Of a stretch of DNA of 7,211 nucleotides, positions 1-5,495 are shown one piece after another. Position numbers and translations under genes: made by a program. Position 1 is the stretch's first letter. The number at the start of each line of letters is the position of its first letter. The notes beneath the pieces are model-generated. The model worked only from the letters and a program-made list of their open reading frames with translations, made no database searches and was not told the DNA's origin. The stretch comes from Deltaproteobacteria bacterium (GTDB lineage: Bacteria; Desulfobacterota; DSM-4660; Desulfatiglandales; B25-G16): contig CP070752.1 in the NCBI GenBank assembly GCA_020348625.1, positions 606,371-613,581 of the forward strand. The letters run 5' to 3'.

Positions 1-36
1 AATCAGCATTCTCGCTTCGCGCTGTCAGCGAACAGC
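1..36 (+). repeat. Degenerate partial copy of repeat C
   Basis: The first twelve bases, AATCAGCATTCT, are identical to the start of the two full C repeats at 4040 and 6814. The following CTGTCAGCGAACAGC keeps the spaced CAGC pattern but diverges otherwise. It lies just upstream of the first gene, so it probably sits 3' of a gene outside the window. It is short, and the assignment rests on the shared head plus the CAGC periodicity. Confidence 0.5.
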
Positions 37-70
37 AATGAGCGAACCCTAAGCACTGCAAAGGGTAACA

Positions 71-646
71 GTGACAATTACATTACAACCGCCGGACATC
101 TTTTTGACGCGAGGCACAAGCCTTGTGAGTCGTGCCATTCGACTCTTTACTCGGGCCATAGGCGAAAGCAGAACCAAGGTTAATCACGTGGGTGTGATTG
201 TGATCGAGGGTGATCTGCGCACGGCAGTTGCCGTAGAAGCGTTCACCAAGGTCAAGAGGCACAAACTCTGGAAGCAGTACGGCCCGCCTAGTAGTAGCGA
301 GGTTGCGATCTACAGGGCGACAAACCTGTCGGAAGACGAAATCGAGACCATCACCAAGGCTGCGGAAAGCTATGTTGGGCGCACGTATGGATATCTGAAG
401 TTACTCGCTCACCTTGCTGACTGGTTCCTCCAGGGTGCTTACGTATTCAGACGCCTTGCACGAATGGATAAATACCCCATATGCTCGTGGCTCGTGGCAC
501 ATTCATTCGCAAAGGCTGGTAAGTACTTTGGGGTGCCCCCCGGAGCTGCTTCACCTGACGATATCTGGGACTTCATACAATCTCATCTGGATATCTATAC
601 TGAAATATATCCACTCGGTCTGTTGAATGGGAAGTCGGGAACCTAG
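71..646 (+). CDS. YiiX-like permuted papain-fold (NlpC/P60 superfamily) protein
   Basis: A 191-residue protein with a GTG start preceded by AAAGGG five bases upstream. It resembles the circularly permuted papain-like NlpC/P60 clade (YiiX/YebB type), in which the catalytic His precedes the Cys. Visible signals are an N-terminal PPDIFLTRG strand (7-15), the His motif KVNHVGV (His39), an acidic residue in VAVEAF (Glu56), and the Cys motif YPICSWLVAHSF (Cys138). A helical SEDEIETITKAAESYVGRTYGY segment lies around 87-108, and SPDDIWDF (161-168) is a usual closing motif. Family members hydrolyse amide or thioester bonds of peptides or lipids; the substrate here cannot be told. No signal peptide or membrane segment is seen, so it is probably cytosolic. 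The gene is isolated, with a composite repeat immediately after its stop. The fold is fairly secure; the activity is inferred from His and Cys being present. Confidence 0.8.
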   Translation: MTITLQPPDIFLTRGTSLVSRAIRLFTRAIGESRTKVNHVGVIVIEGDLRTAVAVEAFTKVKRHKLWKQYGPPSSSEVAIYRATNLSEDEIETITKAAESYVGRTYGYLKLLAHLADWFLQGAYVFRRLARMDKYPICSWLVAHSFAKAGKYFGVPPGAASPDDIWDFIQSHLDIYTEIYPLGLLNGKSGT

Positions 647-649
647 ATT

Positions 650-793
650 AGATTATAAGATTCCGATCCACCGGAACACTTATCTGAGAAGATGGGGTCG
701 CCCTAGGATACTAAGTGAAGCCGGGATCACGCCCTTCCTTTTGCCCTAGTTGGCATAGTAGCATTCAGCAATCAGCTGTCAGCCTCCTTTCAT
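650..793 (+). repeat. Composite intergenic repeat A-B-C, first copy
   Basis: It starts three bases after the preceding stop codon. Module A (650-668) differs at one of 19 positions from 6751-6769 and holds a small stem, TTCCG/CGGAA (661-676). Module B (680-748) matches 2750-2819 closely, including CTGAAGCCGGGATCA-type core and CCTTTCTTTTG-like tail. A partial module C (759-793) carries TAGCATT, then CAATCAGCTGTCAGCC. The order A-B-C is the same as at 6751-6962. The function is unknown; its position immediately 3' of a gene may mean it influences transcript ends. Confidence 0.65.
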
Positions 794-1054
794 ATCATGC
801 TAAACCGACCACTGTCTCAAGACTGAGCATCTCAACTCCGGCTAAGACTATTGCCCACCTAGGCCCGCCCTCAGAAGGCACTCCAATAAACCAGAGCACG
901 CAGGAATTCTCTTATAGACAAAACAGCCTGAGCTATGTCAAGATTTTGCGGTGATGACAGGCGTTATGTCTGTGTTTGATTAGAGCTGTATAAAAGGGGC
1001 TATCTCCACCGTTATGCAATTGACAGAGACTTCAAAAATAGAAGGGAATAAAGG
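794..1054. other. Intergenic, no gene recognised
   Basis: This spacer has no convincing coding frame: the one open + frame crossing it has Ser/Pro/Thr-rich, low-quality translation and overlaps a repeat. A TATAAA (989-994) could be a -10 element for the following gene, but no good -35 lies at the right distance. A TTGACA at 1020 is too close to the start codon to serve. The following gene has ribosome-binding sequence GAAGGG (1041-1046) and AAAGG just before its ATG. Confidence 0.4.
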
Positions 1055-1507
1055 ATGCATTGGGTTGATGAAGAAAAGAAGCTGACCGAACAGCTTCAAA
1101 TACTGCGTGAACTCCGCAAGGTGTTTGGCGAGGAAGTAATTGAAATAGCCAGTAAGGCCCGGTTAGCTGTTCATAGGGAATGGATGAAAGCACTATGTAA
1201 AGGCGCTCCGAGCAAAGCCTCCGAAGTATTTGAGCATTCTGCCTTCAGTGTCACAGCGGCGGACTCTGACCTTTTGGTGTATGATGTATTGGAAGATTCG
1301 CGTAAGCGATTTGCGGTAAGGATTAGGAAATGTAAGTATGCAGATTTCTACAAGGCAGAAGGGTCTCCCGAAATTGGATATGCAATGCACTGTGCGCTTG
1401 ATTTTGGAGAGGCGGAGGCTTATTGGCCAGGAGTAAGCTTGACACGAACAAAAACACTGATGCAAGGTGATGACTGCTGCAATCATTGTTACGAATTCAA
1501 GAAATGA
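1055..1507 (+). CDS. L-2-amino-thiazoline-4-carboxylic acid hydrolase family protein
   Basis: A 150-residue protein whose C-terminal half fits the ATC hydrolase family. The named activity, known from Pseudomonas, opens L-2-amino-thiazoline-4-carboxylate to N-carbamoyl-L-cysteine. Most relatives are uncharacterised, so the substrate here is not established. Signals are Cys93 in IRKCKYADFY, the SPEIGYAMHCALDF block (104-117, Cys113 and Asp116), and the closing stretch with LTRTKTL (129-135), GDD (138-140), Cys141-Cys142 and Cys145. The family usually ends in GDDxCDFxY; here Asp is replaced by Asn-His, a small departure near the likely active-site Cys. An N-terminal helical region (1-50) precedes the domain, and there is no signal peptide. 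The gene is monocistronic, followed at once by repeat D. Confidence 0.78.
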   Translation: MHWVDEEKKLTEQLQILRELRKVFGEEVIEIASKARLAVHREWMKALCKGAPSKASEVFEHSAFSVTAADSDLLVYDVLEDSRKRFAVRIRKCKYADFYKAEGSPEIGYAMHCALDFGEAEAYWPGVSLTRTKTLMQGDDCCNHCYEFKK

Positions 1508-1535
1508 AGCCAGTGAATAGGGTACGTAAAGTAAA

Positions 1536-1649
1536 GGGGTCAGGTCTCCGTTTGACTTTTGTTAGGTCAATAAATCACGCCTGAGGCGGGCAAGTCCTCC
1601 AGAAGAACGGCGGGTAAACGTTCTGGAGAATATAAAATGAATGTCTTTG
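1536..1649 (+). repeat. Repeat D, first copy, with two hairpins
   Basis: CAGGTCTCCGTTTGACT (1541-1557) is identical at 5205-5221, and the 3' ends (AATAyAAAATGAA...CTTTG, 1629-1649 and 5249-5269) match at about 18 of 21 positions. This copy has a longer middle with hairpins CGCC-TGA-GGCG (1578-1588) and CTCCAGAA/TTCTGGAG (1597-1604 with 1621-1628, 16-base loop). GGGGTCAGGTCT-type ends resemble sequences seen next to REP-associated transposases in other genomes, but no transposase is present here. It runs straight into the ATG of an HNH-endonuclease remnant, so part of it may be that gene's leader. Confidence 0.6.
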
Positions 1650-1842
1650 TCGGCGTTACGGAGAATGATTGGAGTAATAAGGGCACAAGGCAGCCAGGGA
1701 TTGATGAAGTTAACTCTTGGCAGCCTGGAGCAACAGCGCAATTCCGAGCACTAGGGCCCGGGTAACCTGTTTCTTTTTATGGGCAATTGATGCTCAGATC
1801 TACACATTTCACCAGCCAACAGGCGTGGAATTACTACGGTAA
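1637..1842 (+). pseudogene. Decayed N-terminus of an HNH-type endonuclease
   Basis: An ATG at 1637 opens a 42-residue frame beginning MNVFVGVTENDW and containing QPGIDEVNSWQPG, then FRALGPG, ending at TAA 1763. This matches a remembered pattern of HNH endonucleases of the kind xFVGVTDxDWFxFL..QPxxDEVNFWQPGG..FRALxPGELFLFKLH. Shifting one frame at the G/C run 1756-1762 restores NLFLF (1764-1778), as expected next, before a TGA at 1788. A further frame (1786-1842) reads IYTFHQPTGVELLR, which may be a later QPTG segment brought close by internal deletion. The HNH motif itself is absent, so the product would be inactive. The N-terminal match is good; the later pieces are weak. No strong ribosome-binding site is visible. 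Confidence 0.55.
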
Positions 1843-1936
1843 GGGGATTGATCAACACCAAGGCAGACTTCTTTTCACGAGTATAGTTCCCACTCTCCTA
1901 TGATGTGGCTTTCCTGCCCAACTTTCTCGCATTTCT

Positions 1937-1966
1937 TTGACCGGATTTGCTAAAATAGAATAATAT
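1937..1966 (+). promoter_or_regulatory. Candidate sigma-70 promoter for the zinc-ribbon/HU gene
   Basis: TTGACC (1937-1942) and TAATAT (1961-1966) are separated by 18 bases. TAAAAT (1951-1956) is an alternative -10 but is too close to this -35. The spacing predicts a leader of about 150 bases before the ATG at 2124. Confidence 0.4.
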
Positions 1967-1971
1967 ACAAT

Positions 1972-2073
1972 ATGAGGATCGTGCGACTCAGGACAAACCC
2001 AAGCCAGGAAAAATTCCGCAGGGCCGCGTATTTACTGGTCAAGGTTTGTGGCCTTCATGACCCCGGAGGCTGA
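1972..2073 (+). CDS. Possible 33-residue leader peptide (uncertain)
   Basis: An ATG at 1972 opens a 33-codon frame (MRIVRLRTNPSQEKFRRAAY...) ending at TGA 2071-2073, inside the leader of the zinc-ribbon/HU gene. It has an ordinary, somewhat basic composition, but no Shine-Dalgarno sequence precedes it. If transcription begins about seven bases after the -10 at 1966, the message would be almost leaderless. Its last codons fall inside the hairpin at 2051-2077, so translating it would disturb that structure. I do not recognise it; it could be a regulatory upstream frame, a gene remnant or chance. Confidence 0.2.
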   Translation: MRIVRLRTNPSQEKFRRAAYLLVKVCGLHDPGG

Positions 2074-2077
2074 AGGC
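2051..2077 (+). promoter_or_regulatory. Hairpin in the leader of the zinc-ribbon/HU gene
   Basis: GCCTTCA (2051-2057) and TGAAGGC (2071-2077) are perfect complements around a 13-base loop containing CCCCGGAGG. No T-run follows, so it does not look like an intrinsic terminator. The purine-rich GGAGG in the loop and the position about 47 bases before the start codon make a translational or transcript-stability role possible, though this is only structural inference. Confidence 0.4.
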
Positions 2078-2123
2078 TAGAGGGCAAGATTTAAAGAATT
2101 GCAACAATAAAAGGGGGGGAGCT

Positions 2124-2642
2124 ATGGATGAATTCAGAGACAACGATCTTGTGTGCGTGGCGCGCTACTGTCCAAACTGCGGGAGCGAAGTCTTTTGTCG
2201 AACCGACTATGACAAACATAGGGTTTTCTATATGTCAGAGGACATGGCAGAGCCCACTGATACCTGCCCGCGTTGTGAGTTTAATTTACTCCTTCTTCCG
2301 GTTGAGGTAATCATGGCTATGCCTGGCGGCGGCAAAGAACTGCTGCCCCGCAAGCCAACGGCTGGCAAGACATTGATCGATTCGCTGCAGGCCAAGAATC
2401 CCCAAATCTTCGCGACCAAGGCTTCGGCCAAGCGGGCCATGAATGCCGTGGGCAGGGTCATCTTTGACGCGCTTGCAGGTGGTGAGGGGGTGCGCTGGGC
2501 AGGTTTGGGTAGTTTCAGGGTCCGGGAGAGAAAGCCACGATTGGGGCGCAATCCGCGAACAGGTGAGAAGCTTCAGATCCCTGCCAGAAGGGTTGTTACG
2601 TTTTCACCTGCTAAGGCGCTTAAGGAAAGGCTCAAGGCCTGA
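2124..2642 (+). CDS. Zinc-ribbon/HU fusion, HU-family DNA-binding protein
   Basis: A 172-residue protein; a normal HU subunit is about 90. Residues 79-172 form a complete HU/IHF domain: helical TLIDSLQAKNPQIF...AMNAVGRVIFDAL, then WAGLGSFRVRERK (125-137), the DNA-intercalating arm GRNPRTGEKLQIP (141-153, with the arm-tip Pro144) and the closing helix FSPAKALKERL. HU proteins bend DNA and organise the nucleoid. The extra N-terminus has two CxxC knuckles, CPNC (16-19) and CPRC (48-51), typical of a zinc ribbon, then a linker (60-78) with PGGGKE. The two parts are in one uninterrupted frame. The strong Shine-Dalgarno sequence AAGGGGGGGAG ends three bases before the ATG, which fixes the upstream start and argues against starting at the internal Met codons near 2313. 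The partner bound by the ribbon is unknown. Confidence 0.85.
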   Translation: MDEFRDNDLVCVARYCPNCGSEVFCRTDYDKHRVFYMSEDMAEPTDTCPRCEFNLLLLPVEVIMAMPGGGKELLPRKPTAGKTLIDSLQAKNPQIFATKASAKRAMNAVGRVIFDALAGGEGVRWAGLGSFRVRERKPRLGRNPRTGEKLQIPARRVVTFSPAKALKERLKA

Positions 2643-2749
2643 TCAGTATCTGGCATCGCGGGAAACTGGGTGCGAAAACTGCGGGTAAGGGACGTGAGGA
2701 ATAGTAAATAGGGGGCGCCAAAACATAACATTGCGCTCGGCCGAGGCAG

Positions 2750-2819
2750 TTACCTGTGAAGATAGAGTCTGCCTTAAGATACTAACTGAAGCCGGGATCA
2801 AACCCTTTCTTTTGTTCTA
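2750..2819 (+). repeat. Repeat module B, second copy
   Basis: The sequence aligns over about 70 bases with 680-748 with one single-base gap. It includes GATACTAAsTGAAGCCGGGA (core near 2779) and CCCTTTCTTTTG (2802-2813). The tail also matches 6796-6810. Modules A and C are not recognisable here; a C/T-rich stretch follows. It lies about 100 bases after the stop of the zinc-ribbon/HU gene. Confidence 0.6.
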
Positions 2820-2913
2820 ATCCCCCCCTGCCCCACTCACCCTTTTCCTTAAATCAGACAATCACATATCATTCAACTGAATCGTAACCCCTGCCGATAG
2901 GAGTAATGGGTAT

Positions 2914-3115
2914 GTGTCTTTAGTTTTAGAAACTGATGCGCTACGATCCTTGCTCGATATCAAGGAATGTCCAGAGGGTACCAAGGTCGTTTGGAGGTGA
3001 CCAAAAAGGCCTCATTTCTCTGAGGAGAGGTGAGATTTTGCACTCTGAGCGGGAGGATATGCTTAATCGAGATTGTGCAGACGCTGAAACACGTCTGAAT
3101 ATGGAGGAATGTTGA
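2914..3115 (+). pseudogene. Small unrecognised gene, probably frameshifted, upstream of the phosphoesterase
   Basis: A GTG at 2914, ten bases after AGGAG (2899-2903), opens a 28-codon frame reading SLVLETDALRSLLDIKEC and then PEGTKVVWR, stopped by TGA at 2998. Shifting +1 at AGG-TGA-C continues as DQKGLISLRRGEILHSERED to a TGA at 3113-3115. Joined, this is about 66 residues of convincing protein-like sequence; the other frame upstream of the shift (from ATG 2936) is Arg/Ser-rich and unconvincing. The final TGA overlaps the Shine-Dalgarno sequence of the next gene and lies ten bases before its ATG, an arrangement typical of translational coupling. I do not recognise the family; QKGLISLRRGEILHSE is vaguely like the G-x-I-x-F-x-x-G-x-I-x-H-A strand pattern of DUF4388, which is not enough for a call. 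Alternatively it is a 59-codon gene from ATG 2936 to 3115. Confidence 0.35.
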
Positions 3116-3125
3116 GGGGGAACCG

Positions 3126-3958
3126 ATGAGCATTCTAACCAAGCCACTGACTCGCCGTCAAGTTTTAGCTTGTTTAACAATTCCATTCGGTCCGCCTCTT
3201 CTAGCCTCGATATACGGGATCGGGGTAGAACCACATACTCCGGAGGTCGAGCAAGTGGCTGTATCTTTGGAAAACTTCCCTGGTAAACTTAACGTCACTC
3301 ACCTTTCTGATCTTCACATACATAAAGATGGTCTCATTATGAGACGAGTCATCGCATTATCAAATGCCCTAGAACCAGACTTTGTATTTATCACCGGTGA
3401 TTTAGTCGAAAAACCTGAGAAATTGCCCGTTTGCCTTCGGCTGATCTCTCAATTGAAATATAAACACCGGATCTATTTCGTACCCGGTAATTGGGAACAT
3501 TGGTCGGGAACCCTTGCTGACGGTCTAATAACAAAACTTGAATCCAGAGGGATCCGTACACTCTATAATGAAGGGGAGATTATTAAATGGATGGGAGGAG
3601 AATTTTTTCTCGTCGGAATTGATGATGCTTACTACGGAAATCCTGACATCAAAAAGCCTTTAAATACCAGCCGAATGACCTGTGCACCATTTTACTAAGT
3701 CATGCGCCGATGGGCGTTTTTTCGGCTCAATTATTCAGATGCGATCTGGTGCTCGCAGGTCACACGCACGGAGGGCAGGTAAATATACCTGGTTTTGGAG
3801 CTATTACGACGCCACCGGGAAGCGGGCCCTTTGAACAAGGACTGTATGATGTTAAACGATCAAAGCTTTACGTGAATCGAGGTATTGGGACATCCGTCGT
3901 TCCTATTAGGATCATGTGTCCTCCAGAAATTGCGTATATGACAATCAAAGGTGTGTGA
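3126..3958 (+). pseudogene. Calcineurin-like metallophosphoesterase (YkuE/YaeI type), frameshifted
   Basis: A metallophosphoesterase split into two frames. The first (ATG 3126, GAGGGGG five bases upstream) has a twin-arginine-like leader, TRRQVLACLTIPFG (9-22), suggesting Tat export or membrane anchoring as in YkuE/YaeI, which act on envelope lipids. Metal-site motifs follow: SDLHIH (61-66), ITGDLV (89-94), VPGNWEHW (119-126). This frame ends falsely at TAA 3696. The second frame supplies CTILLSHAP (about 3683-3709) and AGHTHGGQV (3755-3781), the remaining metal ligands. Adding one A to the run at 3651-3655 joins them as DIKKAFKYQPNDLCTILLSH, giving 277 residues, normal for the family. The GNH His is Trp here (GNWE), which I believe some relatives share. 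Nothing else is damaged, so a recent mutation or a sequencing error is likelier than old decay. It is possibly coupled to the small frame upstream. The substrate is not known. Confidence 0.85.
3648..3698 (+). other. Frameshift site within the phosphoesterase
   Basis: The zero frame reads ATC AAA AAG CCT TTA and runs to TAA at 3696-3698. Moving into the -1 frame after AAG gives GCC TTT AAA TAC, which leads to the conserved SHAP and GHTH motifs. The five-A run is the natural place for a missing base. C AAA AAG is an imperfect -1 slippery heptamer (A AAA AAG would be canonical), and no strong stem is obvious just downstream. Confidence 0.65.
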
Positions 3959-4038
3959 TCAATAAAGAAGTATTTATGCACGTTTGACCATTGAGGGAAT
4001 GTGAAGCGAGACGGGGATAAACAAACCCCCCCTTACCC

Positions 4039-4209
4039 CAATCAGCATTCTAGCATTTACCTATCAGCGATCAGCTCACAGCTTCCTTCATGAGTGCTCT
4101 TGCATTAAGTGTTGCTATGAGACACGAGCTGGAGCAGGCCCTTCAGTCTCACCAACAAAAGTAAGGGCCCTTGCTGTTTCGATTACGAGAAGAAACCTGG
4201 ACTTTCTTC
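4039..4209 (+). repeat. Repeat C, full copy, with terminal hairpin
   Basis: Bases 4039-4188 align without gaps to 6813-6962, with about 17 mismatches in 150 counted by eye; eleven of these cluster in one stretch near 4140-4165. The head contains heptad-like units TATCAGC, GATCAGC, TCACAGC. Possible pairings are CAGCTC (4072-4077) with GAGCTG (4126-4131), GGCCCTT (4137-4143) with AAGGGCC (4163-4169), and GAAGAAA (4189-4195) with TTTCTTC (4203-4209) around a seven-base loop. It lies 81 bases after the phosphoesterase, in gene orientation. The function is unknown. Confidence 0.75.
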
Positions 4210-4223
4210 GAGTCGAAGATTTT
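4205..4223 (+). terminator. Weak intrinsic-terminator-like hairpin
   Basis: TCTTCG (4205-4210) and CGAAGA (4214-4219) form a six-base stem with loop AGT, followed by TTTT (4220-4223). It overlaps the right arm of the alternative hairpin at the end of repeat C, so the two structures are mutually exclusive. The stem is short and the T-run brief; it may end transcripts from the phosphoesterase. Confidence 0.3.
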
Positions 4224-4557
4224 GGCAAGAAATCAATAGAATAGTGTGAATTCAACTGCATACAACCTGTCGTGCTGAGATGATATTCAATCCCCTGCAA
4301 CATCTATTTTGCCTTCTATATCTGAACGATATCTAAGCGTCTCCTCGTTGACTCAGGTCTAGATCGCGGCAAAGTATAACTAATCCCACCTGCAACTCGA
4401 GTCAACTTACACATGGCTCACCCTTTTTCGTAAGATTCGTTCGCGTATTACGGATGAATGGTCCCGCAGCTGCCTTTTCCACATATAAGTGTCTTACAAT
4501 CCTCGATTTGATCTCGGTCCAAAACCGAGGACCACTACATGATGCGCCGGTTTGCTA
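4224..4557. other. Intergenic region with two dyads, no gene recognised
   Basis: No convincing coding frame is visible. GTTGACTC (4347-4354) and GAGTCAAC (4399-4406) are perfect complements 44 bases apart, with AGGT/ACCT able to extend the stem after a bulge. Closer to the cupin gene, CTCGGT (4513-4518) and ACCGAG (4524-4529) form a tight hairpin with loop CCAAA, about 29 bases upstream of the promoter -35, where an operator could sit. Nothing else stands out. Confidence 0.4.
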
Positions 4558-4586
4558 TTGACGCATAAGGCAATACTCACTATACG
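4558..4586 (+). promoter_or_regulatory. Sigma-70-type promoter of the cupin gene
   Basis: TTGACG (4558-4563) and TATACG (4581-4586) are separated by exactly 17 bases, a near-ideal arrangement. It predicts a start near 4593 and a 5' leader of about 60 bases ending in AAGGAG (4637-4642) and AGGAAG (4648-4653). Confidence 0.6.
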
Positions 4587-4653
4587 TAAATCCATAGAAA
4601 GGAAGTCTATATTAAATGATTAGATACAGAAATAATAAGGAGAACATAGGAAG

Positions 4654-5100
4654 ATGACTAAATCCAAATACGAGAAGTACCTTGTAAGGAATCCAGTTCG
4701 CCAGGGCGATAGAAAGGGAACAGGATTTACTAATCCTGCACTCTCATATTTGAATAACAATCTTGTTCCTGGATGCAACATTTTTCTTGACTATCGCTGG
4801 TTTGTGGCAATGCCTGATCCCAACTCTCTTATCCCGGAACATTCACACGACTTTGATGAGATTGTTTTGCACATCGGCTCGGACCCTGACAATCCGGAAG
4901 ACCTCGGTGGTGAAATAGAGGTAGGCGTAGGAGGTGAGTGCCTCAAGTTTGATACAACTTCGGCACTCTATCTGCCTAAGGGGACGACACATGGTCCCTT
5001 CACTTGGAAAAAGTTCACTAGACCGCACCTGCAGATGGCCATAATACTCGGTGCCGGAACTGTTGCGACAGCGAGGCCCGGCGGCAGGAGTAAAGAATAG
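4654..5100 (+). CDS. Small single-domain cupin protein
   Basis: A 148-residue protein. Cupin motif 1 is IPEHSHDFDEIVLHIG (60-75), supplying His63, His65 and Glu69. Motif 2 is LYLPKGTTHGPF (106-117), supplying His113 after the PxG turn. These four are the usual metal ligands of a mononuclear cupin, so a metal-binding fold is likely intact. The segment between the motifs, PDNPEDLGGEIEVGVGGE (78-95), lengthens the usual inter-motif loop. Cupins of this size include dioxygenases, isomerases and sugar- or acid-binding proteins; nothing here chooses among them. There is no signal peptide. The start is supported by AAGGAG eleven bases upstream and a good promoter; a hairpin follows the stop, so the gene is probably monocistronic. 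It is separated by about 395 bases from the next gene. Confidence 0.8.
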   Translation: MTKSKYEKYLVRNPVRQGDRKGTGFTNPALSYLNNNLVPGCNIFLDYRWFVAMPDPNSLIPEHSHDFDEIVLHIGSDPDNPEDLGGEIEVGVGGECLKFDTTSALYLPKGTTHGPFTWKKFTRPHLQMAIILGAGTVATARPGGRSKE

Positions 5101-5122
5101 AGAAATCACAGAGCTCAATCCA

Positions 5123-5144
5123 AACCCAGCAATTTAGCTGGGTT
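5123..5144 (+). terminator. Hairpin terminator after the cupin gene
   Basis: AACCCAGC (5123-5130) and GCTGGGTT (5137-5144) are perfect eight-base complements around loop AATTTA, 22 bases after the stop codon. No T-run follows (next bases CACCC), so it may be a Rho-assisted or processing hairpin rather than a classical intrinsic terminator. Confidence 0.5.
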
Positions 5145-5199
5145 CACCCTAGACATGAGTTCAATCTCCTTTGGCGTATTACCCTTAGTGAGTTGTGAA

Positions 5200-5269
5200 G
5201 GGGGCAGGTCTCCGTTTGACTCTTAATAGATCAGAGAACGCTCCAGAAAATACAAAATGAAGGGCTTTG
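5200..5269 (+). repeat. Repeat D, second copy, shortened
   Basis: The head (5205-5221) is identical to 1541-1557 and the tail (5249-5269) is close to 1629-1649. The middle is about 44 bases shorter, so the left hairpin arm is absent. The eight bases before the tail are CTCCAGAA, the exact reverse complement of TTCTGGAG at the same position in the first copy, while the preceding AACG is shared. Confidence 0.6.
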
Positions 5270-5495
5270 CCCCGACCGCGGAAATCCGCTTCTTTGGCTC
5301 TGGATAAATTCGATTCAGGTCGGGATGTCGTGCCACTAGTACCGCCGTTTACAAAGAGAGTCGGCGATACCAAATGGCCTCACGGGTATGCCCGCGGGCC
5401 TCCATCGGCACCACGGATAACGATTGGTTTGCATTCCTCTCCCATCAGCTAGTGTTTGATGCGGTAAACTTTTGACATTAAAGGACATGATGCGC
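5270..5495. other. Intergenic region before the Tm-1-like gene, probably remnant sequence
   Basis: The only open + frame here translates to Pro/Arg/Ser-rich sequence including VPPFTK. That string resembles the chance translation of CCCCCTTTACAAAGGGGG-type interspersed hairpins common in bacterial genomes. The DNA at 5341-5366 looks like a degraded form of one. No clear promoter for the next gene is visible; TTGACA (5472-5477) is too close to the start to be its -35. Confidence 0.35.

Noticed and set aside
715..954. 79-codon + frame after the first gene
   Set aside because: It overlaps repeat modules B and C, has biased Ser/Thr/Pro composition and lacks a ribosome-binding site.
1970..2100. 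Cyclic-di-GMP (GEMM) riboswitch in the HU leader
   Set aside because: GGACAAACCC recalls one GEMM segment, but the other conserved blocks and the tetraloop-receptor are missing.
2228..2551. - strand frame across the zinc-ribbon/HU gene
   Set aside because: It is antisense to the fully supported HU domain.
2941..3234. - strand frame across the phosphoesterase start
   Set aside because: It covers the upstream + frame, the Shine-Dalgarno sequence and the Tat-like leader, and has no start signal of its own.
3650..3657. Programmed -1 frameshift at C AAA AAG
   Set aside because: The heptamer is non-canonical at its first base, no downstream stimulator is obvious, and programmed shifting is not known to me for this family; a lost A is simpler.
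4060..4082. CRISPR-like tandem units (ATCAGC heptads)
   Set aside because: The units are only about seven bases, contiguous and imperfect, with no spacers; they are part of repeat C.
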